A stretch of DNA of 64,000 nt from Lunularia cruciata. Taxonomy: Eukaryota; Streptophyta; Marchantiopsida; Lunulariales; Lunulariaceae. Below the pieces are notes generated by a model. It saw only the letters and a list, made by a program, of their open reading frames with translations, was not told where the DNA came from and did not search any database. Below, one piece after another: positions 53,787 to 64,000 of this stretch. Every line of letters starts with the position of its first letter. Position 1 is the first letter of the stretch. Both the position numbers and the translations under genes were made by a program. The DNA is taken from NCBI GenBank assembly GCA_948567375.1, contig OX419758.1, positions 38,507,001-38,571,000 on the forward strand, in the 5' to 3' direction.

Positions 53787-55871
53787 GTTATAATGGTCCA
53801 CTAAGCTCACCTCTGTGAGATTTTCTTCTGGAAGTAGTATGGATGGTCTAGTCTCTTTACACAGTCAAAGAGATTATGTAGATAGTCCGGGTGATCAGAA
53901 CATATAGAAGGCAGTATAACTTTTAGGTGTACAGTACATCAGTGTGGTTGTGGAAGTATCAACCTCATTAAAGCGATGAAAACCTTAAGTGCAAAGGTCT
54001 TCGTGGACGGCAGGTTATCACCACTGGCCTATTGTCACTCTTAATACCACGAGTGAGCTGACGATGATCGGGACTCTACATTACAGTAATTCCTGACCTC
54101 ATCAGCTATGTATCGCGGCTCTGTTTAGTCTGTACTAAAGGGTTTACTTGCTGATTCCGATAACTTTTCAGATTCTGGTACCCCAGGCTTGCAGTTTGTC
54201 ATTGCATACCATTCCTCATAGTAGTCGACTTCTCTTGAGGAGACTGTCCTACTCACGAGGCGAGCCAAAGCCAGCGTCCATACTACCGAGGATCCTCCTC
54301 GTTGATGTCCAAGTGGACTGCATATTTTGCGGAGTACCTGACCATAACGAATCACCAGAGCAAATTAGAGCAGCGAGACTAGCTTGGATAGTAACTGGGC
54401 ATTCATACTTTACCCTGAAGGGACAATAAAGATCAAGGTATTGAGATTATTCTTGTTCATTGTTCATGCGCTTGTTTCCTTCCCAACTCAGCTTCAGGTC
54501 TCTCTTTGTAATGGAGTATCCTTGTAAGCTTTGCAATATGTACCCATTGTAGCTCGGTGCTGAGAATACAAGTTATGTATCTCTCACGATCGAAAGCAGG
54601 GTAGGTTGTATCTGTCTGAAATCTGCGACGTAAACGGTTGATACAGTACCTGAACACTTTGTGAGTCCCTAATATCTGAGGGCTCTGTTACGATCGTAAC
54701 TCTCTACCTGTAGAAGCAAGGAAGATAAGCCGACACTAAACATGCTACAAAGGTTTCTTGAAACTCGCAGGGCTTAGTCCACGAATTTATGTTCCTTTTA
54801 CGCCCAGTAAAACTCCCCACGCTCAGGTGAGCATATAGAAGCGTTACAGTTTTTGCCTCTTCAAAAAGCTTCATTAAAATCCAAAATCTCATCACAGCGT
54901 TGAGAAATACAAAATTCACCTGGACCATAGGGACTGGTTTGTTTGCTCTGTACGCAGATGTGATTCAGCGTGTGTGAATCGGTTGAGGTTTGATAAAATG
55001 GGGTCTAGTTCAACTGCAATTGATTCATTCAATAGAACTCCAACAATGCAATTCCTAGAAAAGGAAAATACCAGAAGTCAGGGGAACCATGACTTGCTAG
55101 ACTAACACTGTTTCACCATTCAGAGTCTTTCTATTTGAGGATAGTAAGAGATCCTCTAGAGAGAACATTCAGTAGTACTTTGTTCTCTTTCCGTCCAAAT
55201 ATGCAAGCCTTTAATGCTCTGCAGCGTGACAAAGACATTGAAAACTTCCGTTTTTTAACTGCTTTTATTGGTTCTACGCTCGTTGTGAGAGAAAAGCATC
55301 GCCATTCTTTTAGGAAACAGCATCTTAGAAACGGTTGGAGTCAGGTCACCGTGCGGTTTTCTGACAATTGTTTGCCTTGAGAGCAGTCGAGAGAGATGTG
55401 GACTCAGACAGTACCCAGACTTTTGGCACCAAGACTTAACTGTACGCCAAGTGGGGAGCATAGACCTAATAAGACCAACCGTTAATTGCCGCGTGGTCTG
55501 ACGTGGTGTTACGCGCTTCGCCGTAGTTGCCCATCATGAGTCTGTGTTGCCAGACATGGTTCTTTTTTAATTTTAATTTTAATGATAGATTTACACTAAA
55601 CACTCTTATCAATATCAAATATAGCAAATCGTTAATTTTAAGACCCGAAGGACAGCAACAACTCTTGTTAATTTGCAACTACCAGGGCAATTTTGTAACA
55701 CATTATCAATAGTCCTATGCGCTTTGTCACATTTTATTTCGTCATCTCTTTGGACCAAAGAATCCCAACTCTGCATCTATTGCGAATTGAACTCCCTTCT
55801 CGAGTCTGAAGTCTTTAGTCAGTGCGAAATAACGTTGTACGCAGAGTAACCACCAGATTTTCTTAAACTCG

Positions 55872-55909
55872 CGAATTTAAAGTGACTCGACGAATTTAAA
55901 GTGACTCGA
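55872..55909. repeat. 19-bp perfect tandem duplication
   Basis: Two adjacent copies of CGAATTTAAAGTGACTCGA just left of the LINE fragment. Confidence 0.85.
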
Positions 55910-55949
55910 CGCAAAGGAAAATAGAGAAAAAGGCTACCGCGGAGGAAAA

Positions 55950-56255
55950 ATGAAGGATGGGAAGACCCCATCAGGCCTACAAGGGAGAGAAAAAAAGGTA
56001 ACATGGGGCTAAGCCCCAATAGAGTCTATATGAGAAATCTGCCCTACCATGTCTAAGATATCCGAGTTATGCAAGTCGTACGGTCTACACACAATTGGAA
56101 TATCCGAAGAAATATCATCTAATGTGATTGTTCTCGGGTAGATTGCACCAGCCACTGCCCTTTGTAGACAATGGACACATACGGTCTAAAATATGCTACA
56201 AAGTATGGCAACAAGGGTGGTACCCTTGTTGCCTAACATGAGAGAATGTCGCAAA
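55950..56255 (-). mobile_element. 5'-truncated LINE copy (3' end only)
   Basis: About 300 bp aligning along its whole length with 57640-57945, the 3' end of the LINE. Shared blocks: GGATGGGAAGACC, AAGGGAGAGA, AGAAAT-TGCCCTACC, GGTTGCACCAGCCA-like and ATGCTACAAAGTATG. Identity is roughly three quarters by eye. Truncation at the 5' side (right end) is typical for target-primed insertion. More GC-rich than the other copy. Confidence 0.72.
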
Positions 56256-57605
56256 GGAAAATGAGAGAATTAATTTGGCATCGAACTCAGTACTGCAATG
56301 GGTATATTTATGGGAAAATGACGATATTTACATTAATGTAATGATAGACTATAAAGTTCGGACGGCGCGGATTATTTGCTCACGACCGGATGTCCACCTC
56401 TGGCGTTAAGGAGTTTCCTGTGCAACTTAGCATAAACTCAGAAGAAGGTCATGTTGGTGTGTTTGTGAGAATTGCGAAATTCGCGTTATATAATTCACAC
56501 CTGCAGCGAGTTTAAGGTGTGTTTAGGGACTTTGTGGACAACGTTATTATACAAGTAATTCCACGAACATCCGAGAAGTGGGAGCAGAAGCCCGTTGGAT
56601 GAACGGGGGATCCAGACCCAACTAAATGCATATGCAAGGAGGATGAAATCTAAGCATGAAGGTGCGCAAATCGAAATGAATAGTAGCCCAGGAAATGGAG
56701 ATGAAGTGAAACTAACACTAATAATACGATGGTAAGCCGAATAAACACATAATTGAAACATTTCATGAGTATGATTTTGGAGGTGGTCTCATTGATTTCT
56801 ATTCAATTCCGAGGTCTATATGATTTTTAGAATTACAAGTGAAGATGATTATGACAGTTTCACAGCTCGGTCTATGTGTAAAGATAGTTATTCCTTTCTA
56901 ATTTGGTATAATCATTTATACAAAACTTAGCTATACTTTAGCTTTCCAGATAAAGTTTAGTTAATTGTTGTCGAAGGCCATTTTATAGGTACTTCGTACA
57001 ACTTATATGGCCGTGACTACAAAAATATGAAAGATAAAACTCCTTAATTATCTCCCGTATTTATTCAAGTTTGCCTATACTTCACCATAATCGCTATATA
57101 TTGAATGTATTGTAATTTTGCAGTTCATCCTCCGAGTTAGGAGGCTTAGTTTTCTAAGATTAAACTCCCATATTGATATATAAGGAAATTTATGAACTTA
57201 TTCTTAAAATATCCAATTAACATATCCTTTTTCTCTGAAAAATTAGGAGTAGTTATATTTTATTGAATAATAATGTATTACACTTTTGTAATTTTTAGCA
57301 ATATACCACTCTTTTATAAAAAATATTTTTTTATTTTCCTCTATTATTTTATGTAGAAAAAATTGAACTATTGCTACTTCTTTGTTTTCTTATATAAAAA
57401 GAGGAGTAACATTTTATGAGTTAATACCTACTGAGAACTAGTATACTTTGTGTAACCACAAGCAAGACACAAGCGATTAAACATATGCAATAGAAAGTTG
57501 AGTATGACCTAAAGAAACATTGAGTAAAGAGTAATATACAAAGCACTAGTTTGGACCACATCTTACTAACAAAATGAACTTTACAAATGTTATGCATCCT
57601 TTTAA
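56256..57605. other. AT-rich spacer between LINE copies
   Basis: No coding, no repeat shared with the rest of the window. From 56.95 to 57.4 kb it is very AT-rich (runs such as ATAAAAAATATTTTTTTATT). The 88-codon minus-strand stretch at 56495-56761 has no features. Confidence 0.5.
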
Positions 57606-57779
57606 CCTTAAAAGCAGAGTAAACGATCACATAGAACACAAGAAAGATGGGAAGACCACATCAAGCCATATAAGGGAGAGACAAAAGAGTTAGAATGGGA
57701 CTTGGTCCCAATAATATTGATACAAGAAATTTGCCCTACCGCACCTATGATATCCAAGCTAGGCAAGTTGTAAGGTCCA

Positions 57780-58639
57780 CAAACTATTGGAGCATCCAAA
57801 GAAGCATCACCTAGAGTGATTGCTCTCCTATGGGTTGCACCAGCCAATGATCTATGTAGAGCAATGGACATGTGTTGTTTAAAGTATGCTACAAAGTATG
57901 AGAGTGAGAGTGATACCTTTTGGCATTTAATATGATAAGCTCTCGTGCACTCCATGAAAAATGTGTCAAATGTCATGTCCATTGCTCTATATAACTCCAA
58001 GGCTAGAGGAACAAAGAGGTAACCTAACTGCTAACCAAGTACATCCAAGAGGATGAGTAATCACTCCTTCCAAAACTACATCACACATAGGGTCTATAAC
58101 CACAACATCCGCCATTATCACCTAATCATCTCAGGCCAAGTATAAGTCTACTTTGACACGTGTTGTCTCTAAAGAATATGAACACTCCCTCCAAGCAACG
58201 TATCCACTCTCTCATACCATAGCAAACACTATATCCTTGATGGTATCATGGGTAGCTATCATTTTTCCTCCATAAGGACACCATGTCATATGAACCGCTA
58301 TTGCATCTAGTGTAGAACCACACTAAGAAGTGAGTAACAAAGATGTAGACGGGTGGAACCTCATCGTTGTAGAGAAAGTGGATGGTGCAAGTTGGAACTT
58401 CCTTATGCACGGTTGAGCTAGGATCCAAGAACCTATACCCTTGCTAGAGCAAGAGCAAAGATGTGCTCTAGTTGCCCAAGGAATGGATGAGTCAACTAAG
58501 AAAGAATGTAGCATATGTTGACATTGTCACTCTATCAAGGAAGACTACAAACCTCTTGTCCAATTTGATGATAGTGAAGAAAAGGATGGAAGGTCCTCTC
58601 ATGCATGTGGAGATAGAACATCTCTTGTCTATTGCAATA
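57780..58639 (-). pseudogene. LINE C-terminal zinc-binding and possible nuclease region
   Basis: Minus strand. CGSTLDAIAVHMTWCPYGG, then MIATHDTIKDIVFAMV (58205-58325): a C-x(n)-H-x3-C pattern before T-H-D, as in the CCHC that precedes restriction-like endonuclease domains of R2-type LINEs. Further down, FMECTRAYHIKC and FKQHMSIALHRSLAGATHRRA (57850-57970) form the C-terminus. A clear PD-(D/E)XK nuclease motif cannot be read in the decayed stretch 58000-58200, so the nuclease is inference. Confidence 0.5.
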
Positions 58640-60130
58640 AAACCTAGAGAGAAAAGGATCCCTCCTCCACCTTGGTCATATAAGTCTCCAAAACTGGCCT
58701 ATCAACAACCACAAAATTGGAGGAAAGTAGGGATGCTAAGAGAGCCCAACTACCAAAAAATGCTATAGGTGTCAACTCCTCCATAGACAATAAGCATACT
58801 CCTCCACACAAGATTGGTAGAGATGTTTGTCTACAAGATCCTTCCTTCATCACACACTCAAATGTCCCTAGTCTAATGATATCACCAAAGACTCCCATAA
58901 TCCTCTTATCAAAAGCACTCAAATGTGATAGGAAAGTCAAGGAAGAGAAAACAATCAAAAAAGGTAAGTCAATTGGTGGGCAATACTATATGAGAGTATA
59001 CCATATGCCACTCGCAAATCTCCTAGTAGAAGAAGGTCATCCACATGGAGAATATCTTCTACAAGGGTAGCATGTGATAAAACACTTGTATCCTATTGGC
59101 ACTCCAAGAATATATAGTCCATCTGTAGATATAACACCCTCCTCTAGAAGCTCAAGGTGGGGAGAGATACCTAAAGGGGACGATGCTCTACACTTTGACA
59201 CCTTGACTCTCAAGCCTACAAGATGTAGCTTGGTAGTCAAGAGATCAAAGGCATGCCTAATCTGATCTATGGGGCCCACAATATGTGTATTTTTTGCTAA
59301 GGAAGGAAATACACAACCTAGCATGGCCAAAGTAATAGATAACAAAGCTCTAAAGTGAGCCATGGAAAACAAAGGGCCTCCTAAAGGATCTCCTTGTCAT
59401 ATATCAACAACTAACTCCAAGATAGTGACTCTCTCATGTGACCACCCATGCTGGTAGTAAAAGGAAGCAAGAGAGCCATAGAACAATTGCACAAAAGGAA
59501 TGAGACTTGCCAAGGATCCATTGGCCTCCCTAAGCTCTCTAAAGATGGATGCTCACGAGATACTATTAAAAGTGTTCTCAACATCCATAGTAAGACAATC
59601 CACTCCTTGGCGTTAGGGCTCCTAGATAGCCCTAACGCCCAAGAAAATAGCCTTGCAACCTCCATGTGTAGCTACTCCAAATTGATGTGGACTAAGGTGC
59701 TCTTGGAAGTAAGATTGATGATGAAGGACAATGGTATGGCTAACCAAGCGCAAAAAGATCTCTCTAATAGTAATCTATTGAATGCCCCTTGTGCCCCTCT
59801 CCATCATTAGAAGTCAACAAGCCCCTAAGACCCAGCTAATTGACAAAAAAAATCTCTTCTTGCTATTGTTATAGCCACCTGAAATAACTCAATAAATCCA
59901 CTAGAAGGATCATCTGCCTGAAAGTAGTCTCTAAGATACTCATATACCATCTTTGAAAAGCCTCTTGAGGAGAAGCAAGGAACAATGCACAATGCTTGTG
60001 CAAAAGGCAACCAATCAAGACATAAAAGCTACTTAGATTGATAATCCAAGATCTCTAAAGGTACTCCTTCTCTTGCCATAGGATATAGTCAGTGTAGGAA
60101 GAGATAGTCTCATCAATGGGACTAGCCCTA
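58640..60130 (-). pseudogene. LINE reverse transcriptase remnant
   Basis: In order on the minus strand: GFIELFQVAITIARRDFFCQ (59830-59890), LSPHQFGV-like text, REHPSLESLGRPMDPWQVSF (59480-59560, RT fingers), then QGDPLGGPLFSMAHFRALLS (59335-59395), the Q-G-D/G-G-P block of LINE RTs. The catalytic box is at about 59290: L-A-K-N-T-H-I-VGP where F-A-D-D is expected, so both Asp codons read AAA AAT (G to A). KVSKCRASSPLGI and ILGVPIG follow (59095-59200). LPILCGGVCLLSMEEL and IAFFGSWAL (58740-58850) close the domain. Catalytically dead. Confidence 0.75.
59609..59639. repeat. 12-bp perfect hairpin in LINE RT
   Basis: GGCGTTAGGGCT, loop CCTAGAT, AGCCCTAACGCC. Lies inside RT coding; possibly another fold-back mutation. 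Confidence 0.7.
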
Positions 60131-60290
60131 CACAAAGGATGTAGCGCTTGTGCTGCTCTACTAAACTCTCATGCTTCATCTGATATCCTACACCATTGTA
60201 ATCAATTAGACTCTATGGTATCATGTGGCATAATCTATCTCCTATATGTGCATCCCTAATTGACTCCTCTAAAAGGCAGCCCAATCTCCC

Positions 60291-60715
60291 TATAAAAGAC
60301 CAAGGAGAGAAATAAGAGAATGGAAGATCAAAGTGAAAGATCACATTGGAACTCTTGAATGAGAGAAACTCCAAATGCCTTGCATGAGCTTGGCCTTTGG
60401 TATTTATAGGGAACATACAAGGCTCATGAGAAGCTTCTCAAAAGCCACTTTCTTTGAGTGCAAGCCAAGTTAACTTGGAAACTTCTTGAGAAGCTTCCTT
60501 CTAGAAGCCGTTTACTTGGCATGCAAGCTAAGTTAGTCAAGAAACTTCCCAAGAAGCTTTCCTCTAAAAGCCAACAACTTGGCATGCAAGCTAACATGAT
60601 ACTTGGAAGGTACCAAGTAGCTTCCTAGATGCTTCTAGAATATTCTTATAATTATTGGCTTATTTGCTACTTAATTAGTCTCCACTAATTCATCTATAAA
60701 CTCCATATTGTTACA
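60291..60715 (-). repeat. C2 3' LTR
   Basis: 425 bp, right end (LTR start) ATATTGTTACA, left end TATAAAAGACCAAGG. It contains the AAGCTTC-rich middle part of this LTR family, longer than in C1. The polypurine tract GGTGGGGGGA follows at 60717-60730 on the minus strand. Confidence 0.85.
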
Positions 60716-60739
60716 TATCCCCCCACCAATAGTTGGTGA

Positions 60740-62120
60740 TGTCTTCATCACCACGGAAGCTTCAAACTCTTGGATAGCCATTTGTGCATTTTGGAGATGA
60801 GAAAGAAGTTCTCAAGTGGCATCATGAAGAGGTACTTTTCCGAAAGGACTTTGTACTCAATATGTTGTTGGTAGTCACGTTGAATGTAATGACGTGTAAG
60901 GATATGATCAACTTCATACTCTTCATGATTGTTGATAGGGATGGGAGGAGGAGGAGGTTGGATACAAGAGGAAAAGGAGGATGGTAAGAAACAAAGTGTT
61001 TCAACTTGGAAACATGAAAGATAGGGTGGATTTGTATATGACAAGGCAAGGTAATTTGATAAGCAACAAGAGAAATGATTTGGGTGATATCAAATAGATC
61101 TATCCAATTAGGAGCAAGTTTATGGACTTGGGTATTATGTGGGAGGAAGAGGTCACTAGAAGAAAGCATGACCTTATCACCAAGTTGAAAGGTGAGATCA
61201 TAACAATGTTGGTCCATGTATTATTTCTAACGATTTTGATTAACAAGGATATGAGATTTGGCTTGTTGTAAAGACGGGGATATTATGGTCAAGAAGGTAG
61301 AAGTATGACGGACATGAGATGGAGGAGAAGCAAGACTAGAATCTGGAACAAATGGGTCTTGGCCAAAATTAAGGAACAGAGGAGAAAATTTTGTGCTTGC
61401 ATGTTTGGAATAATTGTAAGCAAACTCAACAATTGCAAGACATTCATCCCAATTGGTATGGTGAATTTTGACAAAGGCATAAAGCATATCCTCCAAGGTG
61501 AAATTTGCTCATTTGGTTTTCCCATCAGTTTGAGGGTGATAGGTTGTGGACAAAGCAAGCTTGGTGCCAAGTATCTAGAAGAATGCTTGCCAATTTTTTT
61601 GTTGAATTGAAGATCACAATTGAGGATGAGTACACAAGGCACCCCATGATGCTTGAAGACATTGGTGAAGTAGATTTGGGCCAATGTTGGAGCATTCATT
61701 TGTATCAAAGGTTAGTGCAAATGGATTTTCTTACTAAGCTTATCTACAAACACCACCATTGTTGTGTGACCTTGCTTTGTCTTGGGCAAGGATGTGATGA
61801 GATCTAAGCTCACATATTCCCATCAAGCAAATGGGGTGGAAAGTGGTTGAAGGAGGCCACTTGGTTTCTTGTTGCGTTGGCAGCTCTCACAAGATCAAAC
61901 AAACTCTCAAACATCTCTTGCCATGCTGGGCCACCACCATTGGCATTGTAGGGTACCCAAGGTCTTGTCTACACTCATAGGACCAACAATTGTTAAGTCA
62001 TGGGCTTCTTGAGGGAGCATAACTCATAGATCACCCTTGGCTAGAATATAGATCCGGTTCTCACAAAATAGAAGGCCTTCCTTGAAAGAGAAGTTGTTGT
62101 TTTCCTTATTGCATGTTGTA
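60740..62120 (-). pseudogene. C2 integrase with chromodomain, remnant
   Basis: Minus strand. The zinc part and core lie at 62110-61500 (ANGGGP-like near 61930, IYFTNVFKHHGVPCVLIL near 61640-61700), with HPIDGKPNE-like text after it. Open stretch 61227-61496 has MEDMLYAFVKIHHTNWDECL. LAPNWIDLFDITQIISLVAY lies at 61050-61115. The chromodomain shows EEYEVDHILTRHYIQ and EYKVLSEKYLF (60840-60935); Trp of WKGY is lost. Same order as C1. Confidence 0.78.
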
Positions 62121-62129
62121 AGATGACCT

Positions 62130-63286
62130 TGTACCATCTGAAAGAAGAGGTCTTGTTGTAAAGTAGTCCTAAACTTAATTTGGACTTTCAAGTCAATTGA
62201 CATTGTTGTAGTTACCGTTGTGATGAGAGGAAGAGTTTTCAAATCATGTCATTATGATAGGGCATTGGGGATGATATAGAACTTATCAGGTTTGTACTCA
62301 AGTTTGATGCCAAAAAACTATAGTTTTTCTTCACATTGATGATATTGACTCTTCATGTGCTCTAGATGTAATATCTGCAATAAGGGTTTGCAATTGATTT
62401 GCATGATCACTTGTTTTCCCAAGAGATAATGCCTCCATACCTTAGTGGCATATATCATTGCAAGTTATTTTCAATCTCAAGTAGAGTAATTCCTTTTGTG
62501 ATATTTAGTTAGTGAAACAAAGGCAATGAGATATAACCCATTTGGAAATTACTATTGCAACACAACTCCATGGTAAAGTTAGAAGCATCAAAGTCAACCA
62601 CATAAGGTAGTTGAGGAGCATATGGTTGAAGAATGGGTCTTGAAGACACCATATGTTCCAACTTCCAGAATGCTTCTTTGTGCTTGGTGGTCCATTGAAA
62701 GTTTGAAGTATTCTCCAAGAGGTCAATCAATAGTGCTGCCATATGAGCATAGTAATGGATGAATCGTCATTAACAACTTGCCAATCCATTAAATGCTCAC
62801 ACTTTTGTAGTATCTTTCCGAGTAGGCCAATAAGTAATGGCCTTGATTTTCTCTTCTTCCATCTTGATCCCCTCTAATGAGATCTTATGACCCAAGAAGG
62901 TAACTTCCTTCTATCAAAAGGTACACTTTTATTTCTTGTAGTGGAACTTCCATTGATGTAGTCATCTTAAGACTTCTCACATGTGATTTACATGCTCTAC
63001 CTCCATCTTACCATAAATTAAAATATCATCCAAGAACACCACCACGTACTAATCCAATAGCCTATCCAACACCCAATACATTTGATCCATAAAGACTACT
63101 AGAGCATTAGTGAGCCCAAAAGGTAGAACTCCTTATTCAAAATGTGCATGAAAAGTTGTCTTTTGCATATCCTCTCTATCAATGGATATCTACCAATAGT
63201 TGCTTTGGAGATCCACCTTTGAGAAGGACAGTACTCCACTCAATTGATCTAACAAGTCATCAATTTGGAGGTAAGAGATATTGTAA
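62130..63286 (-). pseudogene. C2 reverse transcriptase and RNase H remnant
   Basis: Minus strand. RT: DQLSGVLSFSKVDLQSNYW (63195-63255), FGLTNALVVFMDQMYWVLDR (63055-63115) and VFLDDILIYGKMEVEHVNHM (62980-63035) with both catalytic Asp kept. GHKISLEGIKMEEEKIKAIT follows at 62830-62890. RNase H: YVVDFDASNFTMELCCNSNF (62540-62605) and the KYIP-AL-like end. It stops in LPPN at 63286, where the LTR is joined, removing everything upstream. Confidence 0.82.
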
Positions 63287-63452
63287 AAGACCAAGATCAA
63301 TAAGAGAAATAGTAGAATGGAAGATCGGAGTGGAAGATCACATTGGGACACTTGAATGAGGAAAAATCCAAGTGCCTAGTATGAGCTTGGGCTTTGGTAT
63401 TTATAGGGAAGCATACAAGGCTCTTGAGAAGCTTGTCAAGGAGCTTCATGTG
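63287..63452 (-). repeat. C2 5' LTR, truncated
   Basis: Left end TGTAAAAGACCAAGATCAA corresponds to the 3' end of the LTR (reverse). It matches 60291-60455 in the 3' LTR and stops at CTTCATGTGG. Confidence 0.78.
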
Positions 63453-64000
63453 GTACGCACATTTTTCATTTTGGACTAGTTTTAAAGAAGAAATGCATTA
63501 CTGAAACCGAATTGAACCCAAATGGAGAATAAACAATGAGAAGTTTGTATTTTGATTCGACCCAAAGAAGTTGACTTTGTGTTGGAAGAAGAAAGACTTG
63601 GATTGGATCAAACCTGAAGAAGCTTACTTTGTGTCAAGGGAGGAAAAACTCGGATTAGGGGCTGAAGGAAGGCAAACCCAAAAGAGCAATAGAAGTTGTA
63701 GGTCATGATTCTTGCGGGGGCTATATCTCAATGACGACATGTCCAAATCAAGCGTGCTATATTTTTTTGGAAGCGTCTCGTTCAGTGCTTTCCATTGCCA
63801 CCAAAATTGCAAAGTTTAGAGGTCTGTAACAAAAGTTACAAGCATTTGAAGTTTTGGGAGTAGATGTATAGAGTAGTTTAGTGTCTTTGGGTCTATTCGA
63901 CTTCGGGTTTGTGTCTCAGACTTCAAGTTTAAATGACTTCGGGTCTAAAGACTTTGTCTCAAGACAAATATGATTCAACCGGAGGAAGTCAGACCTCGGA
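63453..64000. other. Unassigned sequence at the right edge
   Basis: No domain recognised. Repeated short motifs (GACTTCGGGTCT, GACTTCGGGTTT, GTCTCA-GACTTCA) and the phrase TGGAAGCGTCTCG suggest leader or LTR of another element running out of the window. Confidence 0.4.

Larger units (their letters stand above)
53285..55949. other. Region downstream of the TRAF gene, no gene recognised
   Basis: Contains the possible 3' UTR (AATAAA at 53781-53786 is the first good poly(A) signal). Later open stretches are 54148-54429 (93 codons), 55135-55380 (81 codons) and short minus-strand ones; none shows a domain, conserved motif or clear splice context. A perfect 19-bp tandem pair, CGAATTTAAAGTGACTCGA, lies at 55872-55909. 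Confidence 0.45.
57606..60290 (-). mobile_element. Non-LTR retrotransposon (LINE), minus strand, 5' cut by C2
   Basis: Reading from 60290 down: a divergent N-terminal part, reverse transcriptase, C-terminal zinc/nuclease-like region and 3' tail ending near 57606. Its 5' portion is missing at the C2 LTR junction (60290/60291). The tail is repeated in two 5'-truncated copies (55950 and 47170), which shows where the 3' end lies. All frames are broken. Confidence 0.75.
60291..63452 (-). mobile_element. Ty3/gypsy chromovirus family C copy C2, inverted, internally deleted
   Basis: Minus strand. The 3' LTR is 60291-60715, then chromodomain, integrase, RNase H and RT up to 63286, then directly a second C LTR (63287-63452, truncated at its outer end). 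Gag, protease and the primer site are missing between RT and the 5' LTR. It is colinear with C1 20790-23400. Stops occur in all domains, though they are fewer than in C1. Confidence 0.8.

Noticed and set aside
57608-58000. 130-codon minus-strand open stretch as a separate gene
   Set aside because: It is the C-terminal end of the LINE ORF; the same sequence is repeated as the 3' end of a truncated copy at 55950.
1-64000. CRISPR array, bacterial operon or organellar insertion
   Set aside because: No regularly spaced repeats with unique spacers, no bacterial gene order, and no chloroplast or mitochondrial genes seen.

Overview
The window looks like nuclear DNA of a land plant with a large, repeat-rich genome. 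Three things show this: a plant-type TRAF zinc-finger gene with GT-AG introns, several families of Ty3/gypsy LTR retrotransposons (two with chromodomains), and one non-LTR element. A gymnosperm or another non-flowering lineage fits best, because one Ty3 family (D below) and the LINE are not types I associate with flowering plants; that placement is inference. No bacterial, organellar or RNA-gene signal was found.

Layout. 1-45.6 kb is a nested pile of decayed retrotransposons. B1 (1-5652, chromovirus) sits in the gag of D1 (5653-10432). D1 carries a solo B LTR (7464-8198) and is cut off by A1 (10433-15913, Athila/Tat-like). C0 (15914-18309) carries another solo B LTR and is interrupted by C1 (18310-23599), a member of its own family. 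B2 (about 23600-36984, minus strand) is split by A2 (25580-33156, the youngest and best preserved copy) and has a roughly 0.5 kb internal inversion at that junction. D2 (36985 to about 45.6 kb) is the longest family D copy and also carries a solo B LTR. 45.6-57.6 kb is a compositionally different gene island with one well-supported gene (TRAF-type zinc-finger protein, three coding exons, 50429-53284) flanked by 5'-truncated LINE 3' ends. 57.6-60.3 kb is a minus-strand LINE, and 60.3-63.45 kb is C2, a minus-strand chromovirus with an internal deletion. The last 0.55 kb is unassigned.

The most interesting content is family D. Its order is gag with two zinc knuckles, aspartic protease, a cytosine-5 DNA methyltransferase domain, reverse transcriptase/RNase H, integrase, and a PHD finger. 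The methyltransferase shows motif I (LFGG), motif IV (GWPC, followed by a stop where Gln is expected), motif VI (ENV), a motif VIII-like stretch (LWWTN) and a motif X-like LG-AMD segment. It occurs in both D1 and D2 between protease and RT. The PHD finger of D2 keeps exact C4HC3 spacing with two Cys codons changed to Tyr. So this retrotransposon lineage combined a DNA-methylation writer with a chromatin reader. Both copies are now pseudogenes, many lesions being C-to-T or G-to-A changes, as expected after long cytosine methylation.

Nothing in the TE part appears able to make a complete protein set. A2 has the longest open frames (480 and 473 codons) and LTRs about 95% identical by eye. The TRAF gene is the only gene here likely to be functional.
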